A DNA stretch of 64,000 bases from Pseudomonas wadenswilerensis (GCF_900497695.1 NZ_UIDD01000007.1:62001-126000), one strand, 5' to 3'. Positions 26,005 through 35,751 are shown, numbered from the stretch's first letter. Translations and numbers: made by a program. The notes: a model not told the origin generated them from the sequence alone.

Positions 26005-27402
26005 TCACGCCTGCAAGGCCAACTGCATGCCGGCCAGCTTGATGCAGGTTTCCTCGTATTCGCTGGCAGGCTCCGAGCAGTGCACGATGCCGCAACCGGC
26101 GAACAAACGGGCGTGCTTGCCATTCACCAGTGCCGAGCGCAGGCCGACGATGAATTCGCCGTTGCCCCGGGCATCCAGCCAGCCCAGCGGCGCGGCGTAC
26201 CAGCCACGGTCGAAACCCTCGAAGCGGCGAATATGCTCCATGGCCTGGCGACGTTCGTGGCCGCCGACGGCGGGTGTCGGGTGCAGCGTCGCGACCACTT
26301 GCAGCAGGCCTGCTTGCGGGCGCAGGCGGCCTTCAATCAGCGTGCTCAGGTGCTGGACCCGGCTCAGGCGCTGTATAGCGGGCGTCGACGGTACCTGTAA
26401 CTGGCTTGCCCACGGGGCCAGGCCACTCTGGATGATCTGCACCACCAGCGCATGCTCGTGGCGGTTCTTCTCGCAGTCCATCAGCGCTTGCGCCAGCTGG
26501 GCGTCTTGCTGCGGGTCCGGGTCGCGGCGGATGGTACCGGCCAATGCCTGGGTTTGCAGGCGGCCGTCGTGTAGTTTTACCAGGCGCTCCGGCGAAGCAC
26601 CGAGGAAGCAGCTCTGCTGCCGGCGAAAGGCGAACAGGTACGCCGAGGGATCGTTGCTGGCCAGGCGTACCAGGGTTCGGCCAGGGCTGATGGCATGGGA
26701 GTACTCGCTGATTACTTCACGCGCCAGCACCACCTTTTTCATCGGGCTGTCGCGCAGTACGTCCAGGGCATGGGCGATTTTGCTTTCCCAGCATGCCCGC
26801 GGCAGGCACTGGTCACGGGTATGCTGCGGCGGCGCCAAGGTGACCGGCGGCGACAGATAGCGATCCATCAGGCCGTTCCATTCATTGAGCACATGCTCGC
26901 AGCGGCTGTCGGCATTGTCCGAGGGGCCGATCCGCTGCTGGCACACCAGCCAGCATTGATCGCCGTCGCGTATCAGCAGCAAGGTCATCAACAGCATCGA
27001 TGCATCGCCGAAACCTTGCCAGGCGCTGCTGGCCTCGACCTGATGATCGAATCGAAAGCCGCCGCAGAGCGCTGGAGGCTGTGGGCCATGGATCACCGCG
27101 CTGTGCAGCCATTGCTGCCATTGCTGCTCCACCATGGCGAAGCGCTGCCCGCCAGCGCCGCTCAGTTCTGCCGCCACGCCCCAGCCGAACAGGCTCTTGC
27201 CGCCATCGGCCGCGCGCCAGAACAGGCTCTCGGCGTCGGGCTGGTCGACGCGGCAAAACAGCTCCAGCAGGTCCAGCTCGACGATCGCCAGGGCGTAGCT
27301 GGCCAGCACCGGCGCGCCTTGCACGGCGGCGCGCTGGCGAGCCTGTTCGAACACCTGGGTCAGCCCCGCGGTGTGTTCTTCCAGCCGGGTAAAGGCCCTC
27401 AT
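26005..27402 (-). CDS. pchA: isochorismate synthase PchA
   Basis: 465 residues from the ATG at 27402, which overlaps the pchB stop (ATGA). Chorismate-binding (MST family) C-terminal domain: MKKVVLARE with the conserved Lys, FLGASPERLVKL, ALAGTIRRD, LHPTPAVGGHER, EGFDRGWYAAPLGW and GCGIVHCSEPASEYEET with the Mg-binding acidic residues. It isomerises chorismate to isochorismate, the first step of salicylate and pyochelin formation. P. aeruginosa PchA is of similar length (476). It is the last gene of pchDCBA, and a strong hairpin follows at once. Confidence 0.94.
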   Translation of the reverse strand: MRAFTRLEEHTAGLTQVFEQARQRAAVQGAPVLASYALAIVELDLLELFCRVDQPDAESLFWRAADGGKSLFGWGVAAELSGAGGQRFAMVEQQWQQWLHSAVIHGPQPPALCGGFRFDHQVEASSAWQGFGDASMLLMTLLLIRDGDQCWLVCQQRIGPSDNADSRCEHVLNEWNGLMDRYLSPPVTLAPPQHTRDQCLPRACWESKIAHALDVLRDSPMKKVVLAREVISEYSHAISPGRTLVRLASNDPSAYLFAFRRQQSCFLGASPERLVKLHDGRLQTQALAGTIRRDPDPQQDAQLAQALMDCEKNRHEHALVVQIIQSGLAPWASQLQVPSTPAIQRLSRVQHLSTLIEGRLRPQAGLLQVVATLHPTPAVGGHERRQAMEHIRRFEGFDRGWYAAPLGWLDARGNGEFIVGLRSALVNGKHARLFAGCGIVHCSEPASEYEETCIKLAGMQLALQA

Positions 27403-27704
27403 GCCGGGACTCTCATGGTGCGCCAGTGCCGTACTTGCTGGGCGATGTACCAGTGGATGATCTGGGCGAACAGGGTTTCGACAAAATGCGCATCCAGCCC
27501 GGCTTCTTCGGCCCACTGGCGCCGTTGCGGGAGCATCTGGGCGACGCGCTCGGGTGCGGCGATGCTGCTTTCGGTCGGCTTGAACCGGGCAGCGGCTTTG
27601 ACGTAAGCCATGCGTTGGCGCATGAGTTCGATGATCTGGTGGTCCAGTGAATCGATGGCGATCCGGATGTCCGGGAGGCCTTCGCAAGCGTCAGGGGATT
27701 TCAT
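27399..27704 (-). CDS. pchB: isochorismate pyruvate lyase PchB
   Basis: 101 residues, the AroQ chorismate-mutase fold. The pattern IRIAIDSLDHQIIELMRQRM has the catalytic Arg in helix 1, and KAAARFKP carries the loop Lys that positions the transition state. The C-terminal helix (FVETLFAQIIHWYIAQQ) is complete. It splits isochorismate into salicylate and pyruvate. It overlaps pchC and pchA by 4 bp each, so the salicylate genes are translationally coupled. Confidence 0.95.
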   Translation of the reverse strand: MKSPDACEGLPDIRIAIDSLDHQIIELMRQRMAYVKAAARFKPTESSIAAPERVAQMLPQRRQWAEEAGLDAHFVETLFAQIIHWYIAQQVRHWRTMRVPA

Positions 27705-28495
27705 CAGAGGGATTCCTCAAGGGCGGGCGATGTGAGCGGGCGACAGCCAAGCAGCGTGGCCGCCAGGGCATCGAGCAACGCCTGGCGCTGCTCGATCAGG
27801 TAGAAGTGTTCGCCTTGCCAGCGCTGCAGGTGCAGTGGCTGGAGGCTCGCGGCTTGCCAGGCCAAGGCTTCGTCGAGGTCGATCTCCGGATCCTGCTCGG
27901 GGTAGAACACCGCGATCCGGCTGCTCAGCGGTTGCGGCGCAGCGCAGCCGTAGGTTTCGACAATGCGGTAGTCATTGCGCAGGCTGGGCATGAACATCTC
28001 GCGCAGGGCCGGGTCTTCCAGCAGCGGATTGGGCCGGCTGGACAGGCGCTGTACATCGTCCAGCAGCGCTTGGTCCGGCCCGCTGTGCAACTGCCCGCCA
28101 CGCTGGCGCTGCGGAGCCGGGTGGGCGGAAACGAACAGGTGGCCGACGGCGATTGCCTGTTGCTCCAAGCGCGTCGCCACCTCATACGCCACCACGGCAC
28201 CGAGGCTATGGCCGAACAGGGCCAGGGGGCGATCGGCGTAACCGCGCAACGCTTGGCTGGCGGCCTCGGCGAGGCTGTGCATGTCGGTCAGGCAGGGTTC
28301 GCTGAAGCGGTCTTCGCGCCCCGGGTACTGGATCGCCAACAGGTCGATATCGGCGGGCAGGGTGCAGGCCCAGTCGCGGAAAAAACTCGCACTGCCGCCG
28401 GCATGGGCGAAGCACACCAGGCGCCAGCGCGGCATCGGCGACAATCGATAGGGGCGCACCCAGCGCTCGGTCTGGGTCAGCAGGTCAGCGATCAC
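27704..28495 (-). CDS. pchC: type II (editing) thioesterase PchC
   Basis: 263 residues, alpha/beta-hydrolase. The nucleophile elbow is GHSLG (ALFGHSLGAVVAYEV), with CFAHAGGSASFF near the N-terminus and the catalytic His in WQGEHFYLIEQ. PchC removes wrongly loaded groups from the carrier domains of PchE and PchF. A GTG start overlaps the pchD stop (GTGA). Confidence 0.93.
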   Translation of the reverse strand: MIADLLTQTERWVRPYRLSPMPRWRLVCFAHAGGSASFFRDWACTLPADIDLLAIQYPGREDRFSEPCLTDMHSLAEAASQALRGYADRPLALFGHSLGAVVAYEVATRLEQQAIAVGHLFVSAHPAPQRQRGGQLHSGPDQALLDDVQRLSSRPNPLLEDPALREMFMPSLRNDYRIVETYGCAAPQPLSSRIAVFYPEQDPEIDLDEALAWQAASLQPLHLQRWQGEHFYLIEQRQALLDALAATLLGCRPLTSPALEESL

Positions 28496-30159
28496 GAGGC
28501 GCTGCTCCCGCGGTTGGCGTCGAGCCAGGCCAGGCGCAGGCTTTCGCGCAGGTCCTTGCGGCTGACCTTGCCGACCCCGGTCTGCGGGAACTGCGGCACA
28601 AACTCGATGCGGTCCGGCACCTTGAATGCGGCCAGGCCCTGGCTGCGCAGATGCTGCTTGAGAGCAAACGTCGACGGCGCCGGATTGCGGGCGACGATGA
28701 AGGCACAGGTGGATTCGCCCAACAGTGCATCGGGCATCGCCACCAGGGCCGCGTCATGCACCTGGGGATGATTGATCAGCAGGTTTTCCACTTCTTCGGC
28801 GGCGACTTTCTCGCCGCCGCGGTTGATCTGGTCCTTGTCCCGCCCCTCGACCACCAGGTAACCCTCGGCGGTACGCCGCACCCGGTCGCCGCTGCAATAG
28901 AAACCGTCGTCGGTGAAGGCCTTGGCATTGTGTGCCGGCAGGCGGTAATAGCCGCGAATGGTGTAAGGCCCACGCACTTGCAGTTCGCCGACTTCACCGT
29001 CGGGCACCGCTTGCCCCTGTTCGTCGACGATGCGCACTTCGTCATCGGCGCTCAGCGGCCGGCCCTGGGTGTGCAGGATCAGCTCCTGGCGGTCATCCAG
29101 GCGCGTGTAGCAGAGCAGCCCCTCAGCCATGCCCAGCACTTGTTGCAAGGTGCAGCCGAGTATCGGCGTGACCCGCGCCGCCGCGGTGCTCAGCAGCTTC
29201 GCCCCGCCGACCTGGAGCACACGCAGGCTCGACAGATCGGCCTGGCGCTGGGCCTGGGCGTCGAGCCAGAGCATTGCCAGCGGTGGCACCAACGCGGTGA
29301 CGGTCACCCGCTCTGCGCTGATCAGGGCGAAGCAGGTGTCCGGGTCGGGGCGCCGGCTGCACACCACCCGGCCACCCGCCAGCAAGGTACCGATCACGCC
29401 GGGGCAGCACAGGGTGAAGTTGTGCGCCATGGGCAGGGCGGCAAGGTACACGGTGTGCTGGTCCAGGCCGCAGACGGCGCTGCTGGCGCGCACGTTGTAG
29501 AGGTATTCAGCGTGCCGGCGCGGAATCAGCTTGGGGGTGCCGGTGGTGCCGCCCGACAGCTGGAAGCAGGCCACTGCCTCGGCCTGACCGGCGTCATGCT
29601 CCAGTGCTTCGCTGCGGTACAGCTCGCCTAGGGCGGTGAATTCCTCGGCGACACCCTCGATCACCACGTGTTGCAGGCAGGGGTTGGCGGCGCGCAACTG
29701 GCGCGCCATCTGCCGACAGTCGAAGCCTTCCAGCTGATCGCAGCCGATGTAGGCCGTGGCCTGGGCAAAGCTGCAGAAGCCGCCGATCTCATGCTGGCGG
29801 TGGGCGGGCAGGGCGAGGATCGGCCGCGCGCCCAGGCGAAACAGGGCAAAACACACTTCGACAAAGGCGCTGCCGTTGGGCAGGTGCACGACCACATTGT
29901 CACCGGCCTGCAGGCCAAGGGCACGCAAGCCACCGGCCAGGCGCCGGCAGCGGTCCGCGAGGCTGGCATAACTCAGGTGCAAGGGGCCGTCGGTAATTGC
30001 GATTGCTGCAGGGTTTCGGGCAGCGGCAGCGTCGAGGGCCTGGGCGAACGTCTGCTCTTGCCAGTAGCCGGCCTGGCGGTAGCGTTCGGCAAATGCGGCC
30101 GGCCAGTCGGGGGCGTCGTCGGAGGCATCTGGCACAAGGATGGAGGTACTCAATGACAT
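28492..30159 (-). CDS. pchD: salicylyl-AMP ligase PchD
   Basis: 555 residues from the ATG at 30159, which has aggaga upstream; an in-frame extension to 30237 runs into the promoter. EntE-type adenylating enzyme: P-loop SGGTTGTPKLIPR, AEGLLCYTR, GRDKDQINRGGEK and the catalytic Lys near the C-terminus (TGVGKVSRKDLR). It activates salicylate as the AMP ester and loads it onto the N-terminal aryl-carrier domain of PchE. It is first gene of pchDCBA, and its leader holds a Fur-like box and a candidate PchR box. Confidence 0.95.
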   Translation of the reverse strand: MSLSTSILVPDASDDAPDWPAAFAERYRQAGYWQEQTFAQALDAAAARNPAAIAITDGPLHLSYASLADRCRRLAGGLRALGLQAGDNVVVHLPNGSAFVEVCFALFRLGARPILALPAHRQHEIGGFCSFAQATAYIGCDQLEGFDCRQMARQLRAANPCLQHVVIEGVAEEFTALGELYRSEALEHDAGQAEAVACFQLSGGTTGTPKLIPRRHAEYLYNVRASSAVCGLDQHTVYLAALPMAHNFTLCCPGVIGTLLAGGRVVCSRRPDPDTCFALISAERVTVTALVPPLAMLWLDAQAQRQADLSSLRVLQVGGAKLLSTAAARVTPILGCTLQQVLGMAEGLLCYTRLDDRQELILHTQGRPLSADDEVRIVDEQGQAVPDGEVGELQVRGPYTIRGYYRLPAHNAKAFTDDGFYCSGDRVRRTAEGYLVVEGRDKDQINRGGEKVAAEEVENLLINHPQVHDAALVAMPDALLGESTCAFIVARNPAPSTFALKQHLRSQGLAAFKVPDRIEFVPQFPQTGVGKVSRKDLRESLRLAWLDANRGSSAS

Positions 30160-30203
30160 GGAATCTCCTATTTGCAGAAATAATTGGCTACAAATGGCTA
30201 AAT

Positions 30204-30222
30204 GAGATCTATTATCATTGTC
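30204..30222. promoter_or_regulatory. candidate Fur box in the pchD-pchR gap
   Basis: gagatctattatcattgtc matches the 19-bp Fur consensus (GATAATGATAATCATTATC) at 13 positions, 45-63 bp upstream of pchD. Iron control of both divergent units is expected. Confidence 0.6.
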
Positions 30223-30263
30223 TTTTGCCGAGGGCATCTCAACGCCAAGGCTTTCGGTACCGC

Positions 30264-30280
30264 GACTTTTTCATTAGATG
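30264..30280 (-). promoter_or_regulatory. candidate PchR box for pchD
   Basis: Read towards pchD, CATCTAATGAAAAAGTC matches the sequence ahead of fptA (45634-45650) at 15 of 17 positions. In P. aeruginosa the AraC-type PchR with ferripyochelin binds conserved boxes before pchD, pchE and fptA. Confidence 0.55.
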
Positions 30281-30302
30281 AAATGCGCAGTGGCTTCAAA
30301 CA

Positions 30303-30329
30303 GGGAGGCTCAAGGCTTACAAGCCTCCC
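30303..30329. promoter_or_regulatory. hairpin in the pchR leader
   Basis: gggaggct / agcctccc, a perfect 8-bp stem with an 11-nt loop, 51 bp before the pchR ATG. No T run follows. It could be an attenuator-like structure or an operator. Confidence 0.35.
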
Positions 30330-30380
30330 GTTACTTCAGGTCAGGCCCCACGTAATGGCCTCAGGAAAAGGGAAAACCCA

Positions 30381-31274
30381 ATGACTATTACGATCATCGC
30401 CCCAACTCACCCAGAGAAGCAGGCCGCCCCCAAGGGCAACCAACCCGGAACGGTCTACCTGGAACCGCACATGACCCTGGTCACCGGCACCCTGTGGTCG
30501 GAGAGCGAGGCCTGGGTCGAAGACCCGCTGGAGCGTGGTCTCAAGCTGATCCTGGTGCAGAGTGGCGAGTTGTCCTGCCGGATCCCCGGGCACGCCGAGC
30601 AATCGATCCGCGGCCCGAGCCTGTGCACCATCGTCAATGACGGCGAGTTCACCTCTTCGCAGATCTACGGCACCTCGACGCCGCTGCGCTACACCATCGT
30701 GCAGCTGGACCTGGAGTCTCTCGACCGGCACCTGGGCATGGCCCCGCGCAAGCTGCTGGCCGCCAGGGGGGGCGATCCCTACATGATGGTGCGCCCGGCG
30801 CCCCGGGCGATGCAGGCGCTGGCGACGCAGATTGCCACCTGTCCGATGCAGGGCCCCAGCCGCTCGCTGTACCTGGGCGGCAAGGCCCTGGAATTGACCG
30901 CCCTGAGTGCGCAGTTCCTGCTGGACGAACGCGCGCAGCCGGAACAGAAGCTGCGCATCACCTCATCGGATGTCGAGCGCGTGCACGCGGCGCGCGATCG
31001 GCTGGTGCGCTCGCTGCTGGAGCCGCCAAGCCTGAATGCCCTGGCCGCCCATGTCGGCATGAGCCCACGCAAACTCACCGCAGGGTTTCGCAAGGTGTTT
31101 GGCACCAGCGTGTTTGGCTACCTGCACGAACATCGCCTGAGTGAAGCGCACCGCATGCTCAGCGATGAAGAGAGCAACGTCTCGACCGTCGCCTATGGCG
31201 TGGGTTACAGCCCGGCGCATTTTTCCATCGCCTTTCGCAAACGCTACGGCGTATCGCCCAGCGAGATCCGCTGA
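30381..31274 (+). CDS. pchR: AraC-family pyochelin regulator PchR
   Basis: 297 residues. The N-terminal ligand-sensing half has GELSCRIPGHAEQSIRGPSL, and the C-terminal AraC double helix-turn-helix runs from about 200 to 297: LNALAAHVGMSPRKLTAGFR, FGTSVFGYLHEHRLSEAHRM, and VSTVAYGVGYSPAHFSIAFR. PchR activates pyochelin genes when it binds ferripyochelin. The ATG follows aggaaaaggg. Its place between pchD and pchE is as in P. aeruginosa. Confidence 0.93.
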   Translation: MTITIIAPTHPEKQAAPKGNQPGTVYLEPHMTLVTGTLWSESEAWVEDPLERGLKLILVQSGELSCRIPGHAEQSIRGPSLCTIVNDGEFTSSQIYGTSTPLRYTIVQLDLESLDRHLGMAPRKLLAARGGDPYMMVRPAPRAMQALATQIATCPMQGPSRSLYLGGKALELTALSAQFLLDERAQPEQKLRITSSDVERVHAARDRLVRSLLEPPSLNALAAHVGMSPRKLTAGFRKVFGTSVFGYLHEHRLSEAHRMLSDEESNVSTVAYGVGYSPAHFSIAFRKRYGVSPSEIR

Positions 31275-31341
31275 CGGCTCGCTGACTCTGAATCGAATGA
31301 AAAGGCCTGTGCATCTAAAGCCTTGAGCGCTTCCTGAAAAC

Positions 31342-31358
31342 CTGCTTGCGATAAAGTC
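31342..31358 (+). promoter_or_regulatory. weak candidate PchR box for pchE
   Basis: CTGCTTGCGATAAAGTC matches the pchD box at 11 of 17 positions, including GATAAAGTC beside GAAAAAGTC, 71-87 bp before pchE. A partial Fur-like match (11 of 19) follows at 31365-31383. Confidence 0.35.
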
Positions 31359-31428
31359 TCATTTGATAATGGCTTGCATCTTTGTGAGCCGCGCAGACTT
31401 TATTTTCAAGGGTCACAGGAAGCTTTTC

Positions 31429-34400
31429 ATGAGCGAGCTGACAACAGCAGACACCCCCCCGGCCAACCCGCTGCGCCCCTGGCTGATCGAACACCTCGCC
31501 CAGTTGCTGGGTGCCACCGTGGATGAAATCGACAGCCTGGGCGACGAGGAAAACCTGCTCGGCTGCGGGCTGGATTCAATTCGCCTGATGTATCTGCAAG
31601 AGCGCCTGCGCAGCCACGGGCTACAGGTCGATTTTGCCCAGTTGAGTGCCGAGCCGAGCGTGGCTGCCTGGCTGGCGCTGTTGCGCGGGCAAACCTTGCA
31701 ACCTACGCTGGCGCCTGCCGTTGCACCTGCATCAGCAGGCGCGGAGAGCTTCGAACTCAGTGCCGTGCAACAGGCCTACTGGCTGGGCCGTGGCGCCGCT
31801 GAAGTGCTGGGCAATATCAGTTGTCACGCTTGGCTCGAGTTCGACTGCCAGGGCATCGAACCGCGACGCCTTGAAGCCGCTGTGAGCCTGGTGCAGGCCC
31901 GGCACCCGATGCTGCGGGCCAGTTTCAACGAGGGCCGCCAACGCATTCTGGCGTCGCCGACACAGCCAGTGTTTGACCATCAGGACTGGCGCCAACATTC
32001 ACCACAAGCGGCGCAACCAGCCTGGGCCGAACTGCGCCGCTGGCGCTCGCACCAATGCCTGGCGGTGGAGGCTGGGCAAGTGATGCTGGTGGGCCTGGTG
32101 CAGATGCCCGACGGCCGTGACCGGGTCTGGCTGAGTGTCGACCTGCTGGCGGTCGACGTGGAAAGCCTGCGCCTGTTGATGGCGGACCTGGGCCAGGCCT
32201 ACCTGGCGCCAGCGTTGTTGCCGGCGCCGCCGACCCTGCACTTTGCCGACTATCTGAAGCGCCGTCAGCTACGCCGCGCCGAAGCTTATGCCCGTGACCG
32301 CGAGTACTGGTGCCAACGCCTGGCGCAGTTGCCCGATGGCCCGGCGCTGCCGCTGGCCTGCGCGCCCGAGTCGATCCGCGAACCGCGCTTCAGCCGCCAG
32401 GCGTTTGTCCTCAGCGGCGCGGAAGCCGAGCGCTTGCAGCGCCAGGCTACCGGCCACGGCCTGACCTTGTCCTGCGTGTTCGCCACCGCCTTCAATGCGG
32501 TGTTGGCGCGCTGGAGCGGGCAGTCGAACTTCCTGCTCAACGTGCCGTTGTTCGACCGTCACGATGATCAGCCCGGCATCGATCAGGTAATAGCCGACTT
32601 CACCACTTTGCTGCTGGTGGAGTGTCAGGACGCACCGCAATTGCCCTTCGCCGAAGCGGTGCGGCAGTTCCAGTGCAGCCTCCATGGCACCATCGACCGC
32701 TCGGCGTTTCCCGCACTGGAAGTGCTGCGCGAAGGCCGGCGCCAGGGCCATCCGCGTTCGGCGCCGGTGGTGTTTTCCAGCAACCTGAGCGAGTCGGGGT
32801 TTGTCCCGGCGAGCTTTCGCGAAGTGTTTGGCGACCTGCACGATATGCTCTCGCAAACCCCGCAGGTGTGGCTCGACCACCAGCTGTACCGGGTCGAAGA
32901 CGGCCTGTTGCTGGCCTGGGACAGCATCAGTGAACTGTTCGCCGACGGCGTGCTCGAGGCGATGTTCCAGGCCTACATCGAGCTGCTGCAGCGCCTTGCC
33001 GACAGCGACTGGAGCCTGCCGCAACCGGTACTCCTGCCGCTGGCGCAACAGGCCCGGAGCGCGCGCCAGAACAGCGTCCCGGCGCTCGCCCCGGGGCGTG
33101 GCTTGCTGGAAGATTTCTTCCGCCACAGCGGGCAGCGGCCGGAAGACCTGGCGCTGATCTGTGGCGCTCAACGCTGCACCTACGGTGAACTGGCCACGCG
33201 TTCGCTACGGGTGGCCGCCGGCTTGCTGGAAGCCGGCATGCGCCAGGGCGAGGCGGTGGAAGTCTGCCTGCCGCGCGGGCTCGGGCAGATCGTCGCGGTG
33301 TTCGGCGTGCTGGCGGCCGGTGGCTGCTACGTCCCCGTCGATACTGCGCAACCGCCAGCGCGCCGTAGCCTGATCGAGTCGGCAGCGGGCATAAGCCTGG
33401 TGATTGCCGAGGCGCCGCCGACGCTTACGCCTGATAGCCCGTCGTTGCGCTGGCTGGACCTGGCGCGCCTGGAGCAGTCCGCGCCCCTGGCTGCGCCACG
33501 CGTGCAGGCGCCGCAGGCCAGCGCCTATGTGATCTACACCTCCGGCTCCACCGGCGTGCCCAAGGGGGTCGAGGTGAGTCATGGCGCGGCAATGAATACC
33601 ATCGACGCATTGCAGGCCGAGCTCGGGATCGACCGCGATGACTGCTTGCTGGCGGTGTCGGCGCTGGATTTCGACCTGTCGGTGTTCGACCTGTTCGGCG
33701 TGCTGGGGCAGGGCGCCCGCCTGGTGCTGCTGCAACCCGAGGAAACCCGCGACGCGGCGCGCTGGGCGCAATTGATTGCCGAGCACCGGGTGAGCCTGTG
33801 GAACTCGGCGCCGGCGCTGCTGGAAATGGCCCTGGGCATTGCTGCGGGCGACTGTCACTACCAGAGCCTGCGGGCGGTGTTGCTGTCGGGCGACTGGATT
33901 GCCCTGGACCTCGCCGCACGCTTGCGCCGACAGGCCACAGCGCAGTGCCGGGTGTATGGCCTGGGCGGCGCCACCGAGGCCGGGATCTGGTCGAACCTGC
34001 ACAGCATCGACGAAGTGCCGGGCCACTGGACCTCGATCCCCTATGGCAAGCCCCTGGCCGGCCAGGCCTATCGGGTGGTCGATGACAGCGGTCGGGATGT
34101 GCCCGACCAGGTGGTGGGACAATTGCTGATTGGCGGTGGCAGCCTGGCGCGAGGCTACCGCAACGATCCGCAACTGACCGCGCAACGTTTTCGCAGCGAC
34201 GAGCGCGGGCGCTGGTACCACACCGGGGATCGCGGGCGCTTCTGGGGCGACGGCACTATCGAGTTTCTCGGCCGTATCGACCAGCAGGTGAAGGTTCGCG
34301 GGCAACGTATCGAACTGGGCGAAATCGAGGCAGCGCTGAGCGCCCATCCGCTGATCGACAGCGCCTGCGCGGCGGTATTGCCGGGGACGGTGGCCAGCCT

Positions 34401-35751
34401 CGGCGCGGTGCTGGTGCTGAACGCAGCGCCGGTCAAGGTCGCCGCGGATGCATGGCAAGGCCGGTCATTGCTGGACGACACGCCGCAAGCTGAAGCCCGG
34501 GTTACCGATGAACTGCTGCAACGTCTGCTGCACGGGCAAGCGTTGCCGGCGCTGCCACTGCTGGACACCTGGCGCCAGTGGTTGCGCGAGCAACCCGCCG
34601 AGTCGCTGAGCCTCGGTGATGCATTGGCACAACTGGGCTGGCGGGAGGCCGACCTGCAGGCCATGGTCGGCGCGCTGCAGTCGCTGTTGTGCAGCGAAGG
34701 CGGCGCCACGCAGGTGTTGTTCGATCCGTTGTTGGCCCCCCAGGCCATGGCCCTCAACCTGCCGGCCGGGCGCCAGTTGCTGGATGCCATGAGCCAGGCT
34801 GTGCAGCAGCAGTGCAGTGCCCAGGCCGGGCCGCTGAGGGTCGCGGTGCTGGATGTGCGCGGCGGGCAGTTGCTCGAGCAATGGCTCGATCACCTGAGCC
34901 ACTGCGACCTGCAAGTGACCCTGTTCGAAACCAGCCCCGGCCTGCTGGCTGCCACCGCCGGCAAGCGCCAGGGTGCTGCCAGCCAACTGCTGCTGGACAG
35001 CCTGTTGCCCGTTGAGCATTGCTGCCAATACGACCTGGTGATCAGCTTCGCCGCCTTGCACGGCTATGCCCAGCCCGCCGACTGCCTGAACCTGGCCCAG
35101 GCGCTGCTCAAGCCAGGCGGCCGCCTGCTGCTGGCCGAGCTGTTGCGCGATTCGCCGCTACGCCTGGTCAGCGCGGCACTGCTCGACAGCCGCACACCGG
35201 TGTTGGCCGACGCCGTGCAGATCGCGCGCATGCTCGGGCACAGCGGCTTTGCCGACCTGCACTGCCTGTGGCAGAACCCGGCGATGCTGCTGGTCAGCGC
35301 CACGGCCGCGGCCGACGCCTTGACCGGCGACAGCCTGCAGCACTGGCTGCAACAGCGCTTGCCGCAAGCGATGCGCCCCGAACACCTCTGGTGCCTGCCG
35401 CGTCTGGCGCTCAATGCCAACGCCAAGATCGACCGCAGCCGCCTGCAGGCCTGCATGACTCAGGCGTTGCAACGCCGCCAGCCGGCCAGCAGCGAAGAGG
35501 GCGAGCTGAGCCCGGCATTGCAACCTTTGGCCGTGTGCTGGGAGGCGGTGCTGGGACGCCCGGTGCGCAATGCCCAAGGCAGCTTTTTCAGCCTGGGTGG
35601 CGACAGCCTGCTGGCTACCCGTCTGTTGGCCAGCGTGCGCGAGCAGATGGGTGTCAGCCTGCGCATGAGTGATTTCTACCTGCAGCCGACATTGGCGGGC
35701 ATGGCCGCGCTGCTGGCGAGCAGTGCTGCCATTGAGGAGGGCGTGCTATGA
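31429..35751 (+). CDS. pchE: pyochelin synthetase PchE (dihydroaeruginoate synthetase)
   Basis: 1440 residues from the ATG at 31429 (preceded by aggaag), close to 1438 in P. aeruginosa. Domain order: aryl carrier (LLGCGLDSIRL, Ppant Ser50); cyclisation domain (FELSAVQQAYWLGRG; D-x4-D-x2-S motif in VDLLAVDVES near 237); cysteine adenylation domain (YTSGSTGVPKG near 703, VKVRGQRIELGE near 954) with an inserted methyltransferase-like epimerase domain (about 1000-1320); and peptidyl carrier (FFSLGGDSLL, Ser1393). It joins salicylate to cysteine, cyclises to a thiazoline and epimerises it. The inserted domain shows VLDVRGGQLL where a methyltransferase would have its SAM loop, which fits epimerase use. 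It overlaps pchF by 4 bp. Confidence 0.95.
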   Translation: MSELTTADTPPANPLRPWLIEHLAQLLGATVDEIDSLGDEENLLGCGLDSIRLMYLQERLRSHGLQVDFAQLSAEPSVAAWLALLRGQTLQPTLAPAVAPASAGAESFELSAVQQAYWLGRGAAEVLGNISCHAWLEFDCQGIEPRRLEAAVSLVQARHPMLRASFNEGRQRILASPTQPVFDHQDWRQHSPQAAQPAWAELRRWRSHQCLAVEAGQVMLVGLVQMPDGRDRVWLSVDLLAVDVESLRLLMADLGQAYLAPALLPAPPTLHFADYLKRRQLRRAEAYARDREYWCQRLAQLPDGPALPLACAPESIREPRFSRQAFVLSGAEAERLQRQATGHGLTLSCVFATAFNAVLARWSGQSNFLLNVPLFDRHDDQPGIDQVIADFTTLLLVECQDAPQLPFAEAVRQFQCSLHGTIDRSAFPALEVLREGRRQGHPRSAPVVFSSNLSESGFVPASFREVFGDLHDMLSQTPQVWLDHQLYRVEDGLLLAWDSISELFADGVLEAMFQAYIELLQRLADSDWSLPQPVLLPLAQQARSARQNSVPALAPGRGLLEDFFRHSGQRPEDLALICGAQRCTYGELATRSLRVAAGLLEAGMRQGEAVEVCLPRGLGQIVAVFGVLAAGGCYVPVDTAQPPARRSLIESAAGISLVIAEAPPTLTPDSPSLRWLDLARLEQSAPLAAPRVQAPQASAYVIYTSGSTGVPKGVEVSHGAAMNTIDALQAELGIDRDDCLLAVSALDFDLSVFDLFGVLGQGARLVLLQPEETRDAARWAQLIAEHRVSLWNSAPALLEMALGIAAGDCHYQSLRAVLLSGDWIALDLAARLRRQATAQCRVYGLGGATEAGIWSNLHSIDEVPGHWTSIPYGKPLAGQAYRVVDDSGRDVPDQVVGQLLIGGGSLARGYRNDPQLTAQRFRSDERGRWYHTGDRGRFWGDGTIEFLGRIDQQVKVRGQRIELGEIEAALSAHPLIDSACAAVLPGTVASLGAVLVLNAAPVKVAADAWQGRSLLDDTPQAEARVTDELLQRLLHGQALPALPLLDTWRQWLREQPAESLSLGDALAQLGWREADLQAMVGALQSLLCSEGGATQVLFDPLLAPQAMALNLPAGRQLLDAMSQAVQQQCSAQAGPLRVAVLDVRGGQLLEQWLDHLSHCDLQVTLFETSPGLLAATAGKRQGAASQLLLDSLLPVEHCCQYDLVISFAALHGYAQPADCLNLAQALLKPGGRLLLAELLRDSPLRLVSAALLDSRTPVLADAVQIARMLGHSGFADLHCLWQNPAMLLVSATAAADALTGDSLQHWLQQRLPQAMRPEHLWCLPRLALNANAKIDRSRLQACMTQALQRRQPASSEEGELSPALQPLAVCWEAVLGRPVRNAQGSFFSLGGDSLLATRLLASVREQMGVSLRMSDFYLQPTLAGMAALLASSAAIEEGVL

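Noticed and set aside
25590..26042. plus-strand protein gene downstream of the TTGACA promoter
   Set aside because: The translation is Arg/Trp/Cys-rich with no Shine-Dalgarno. The minus-strand lipoprotein with a proper signal peptide is the credible gene.
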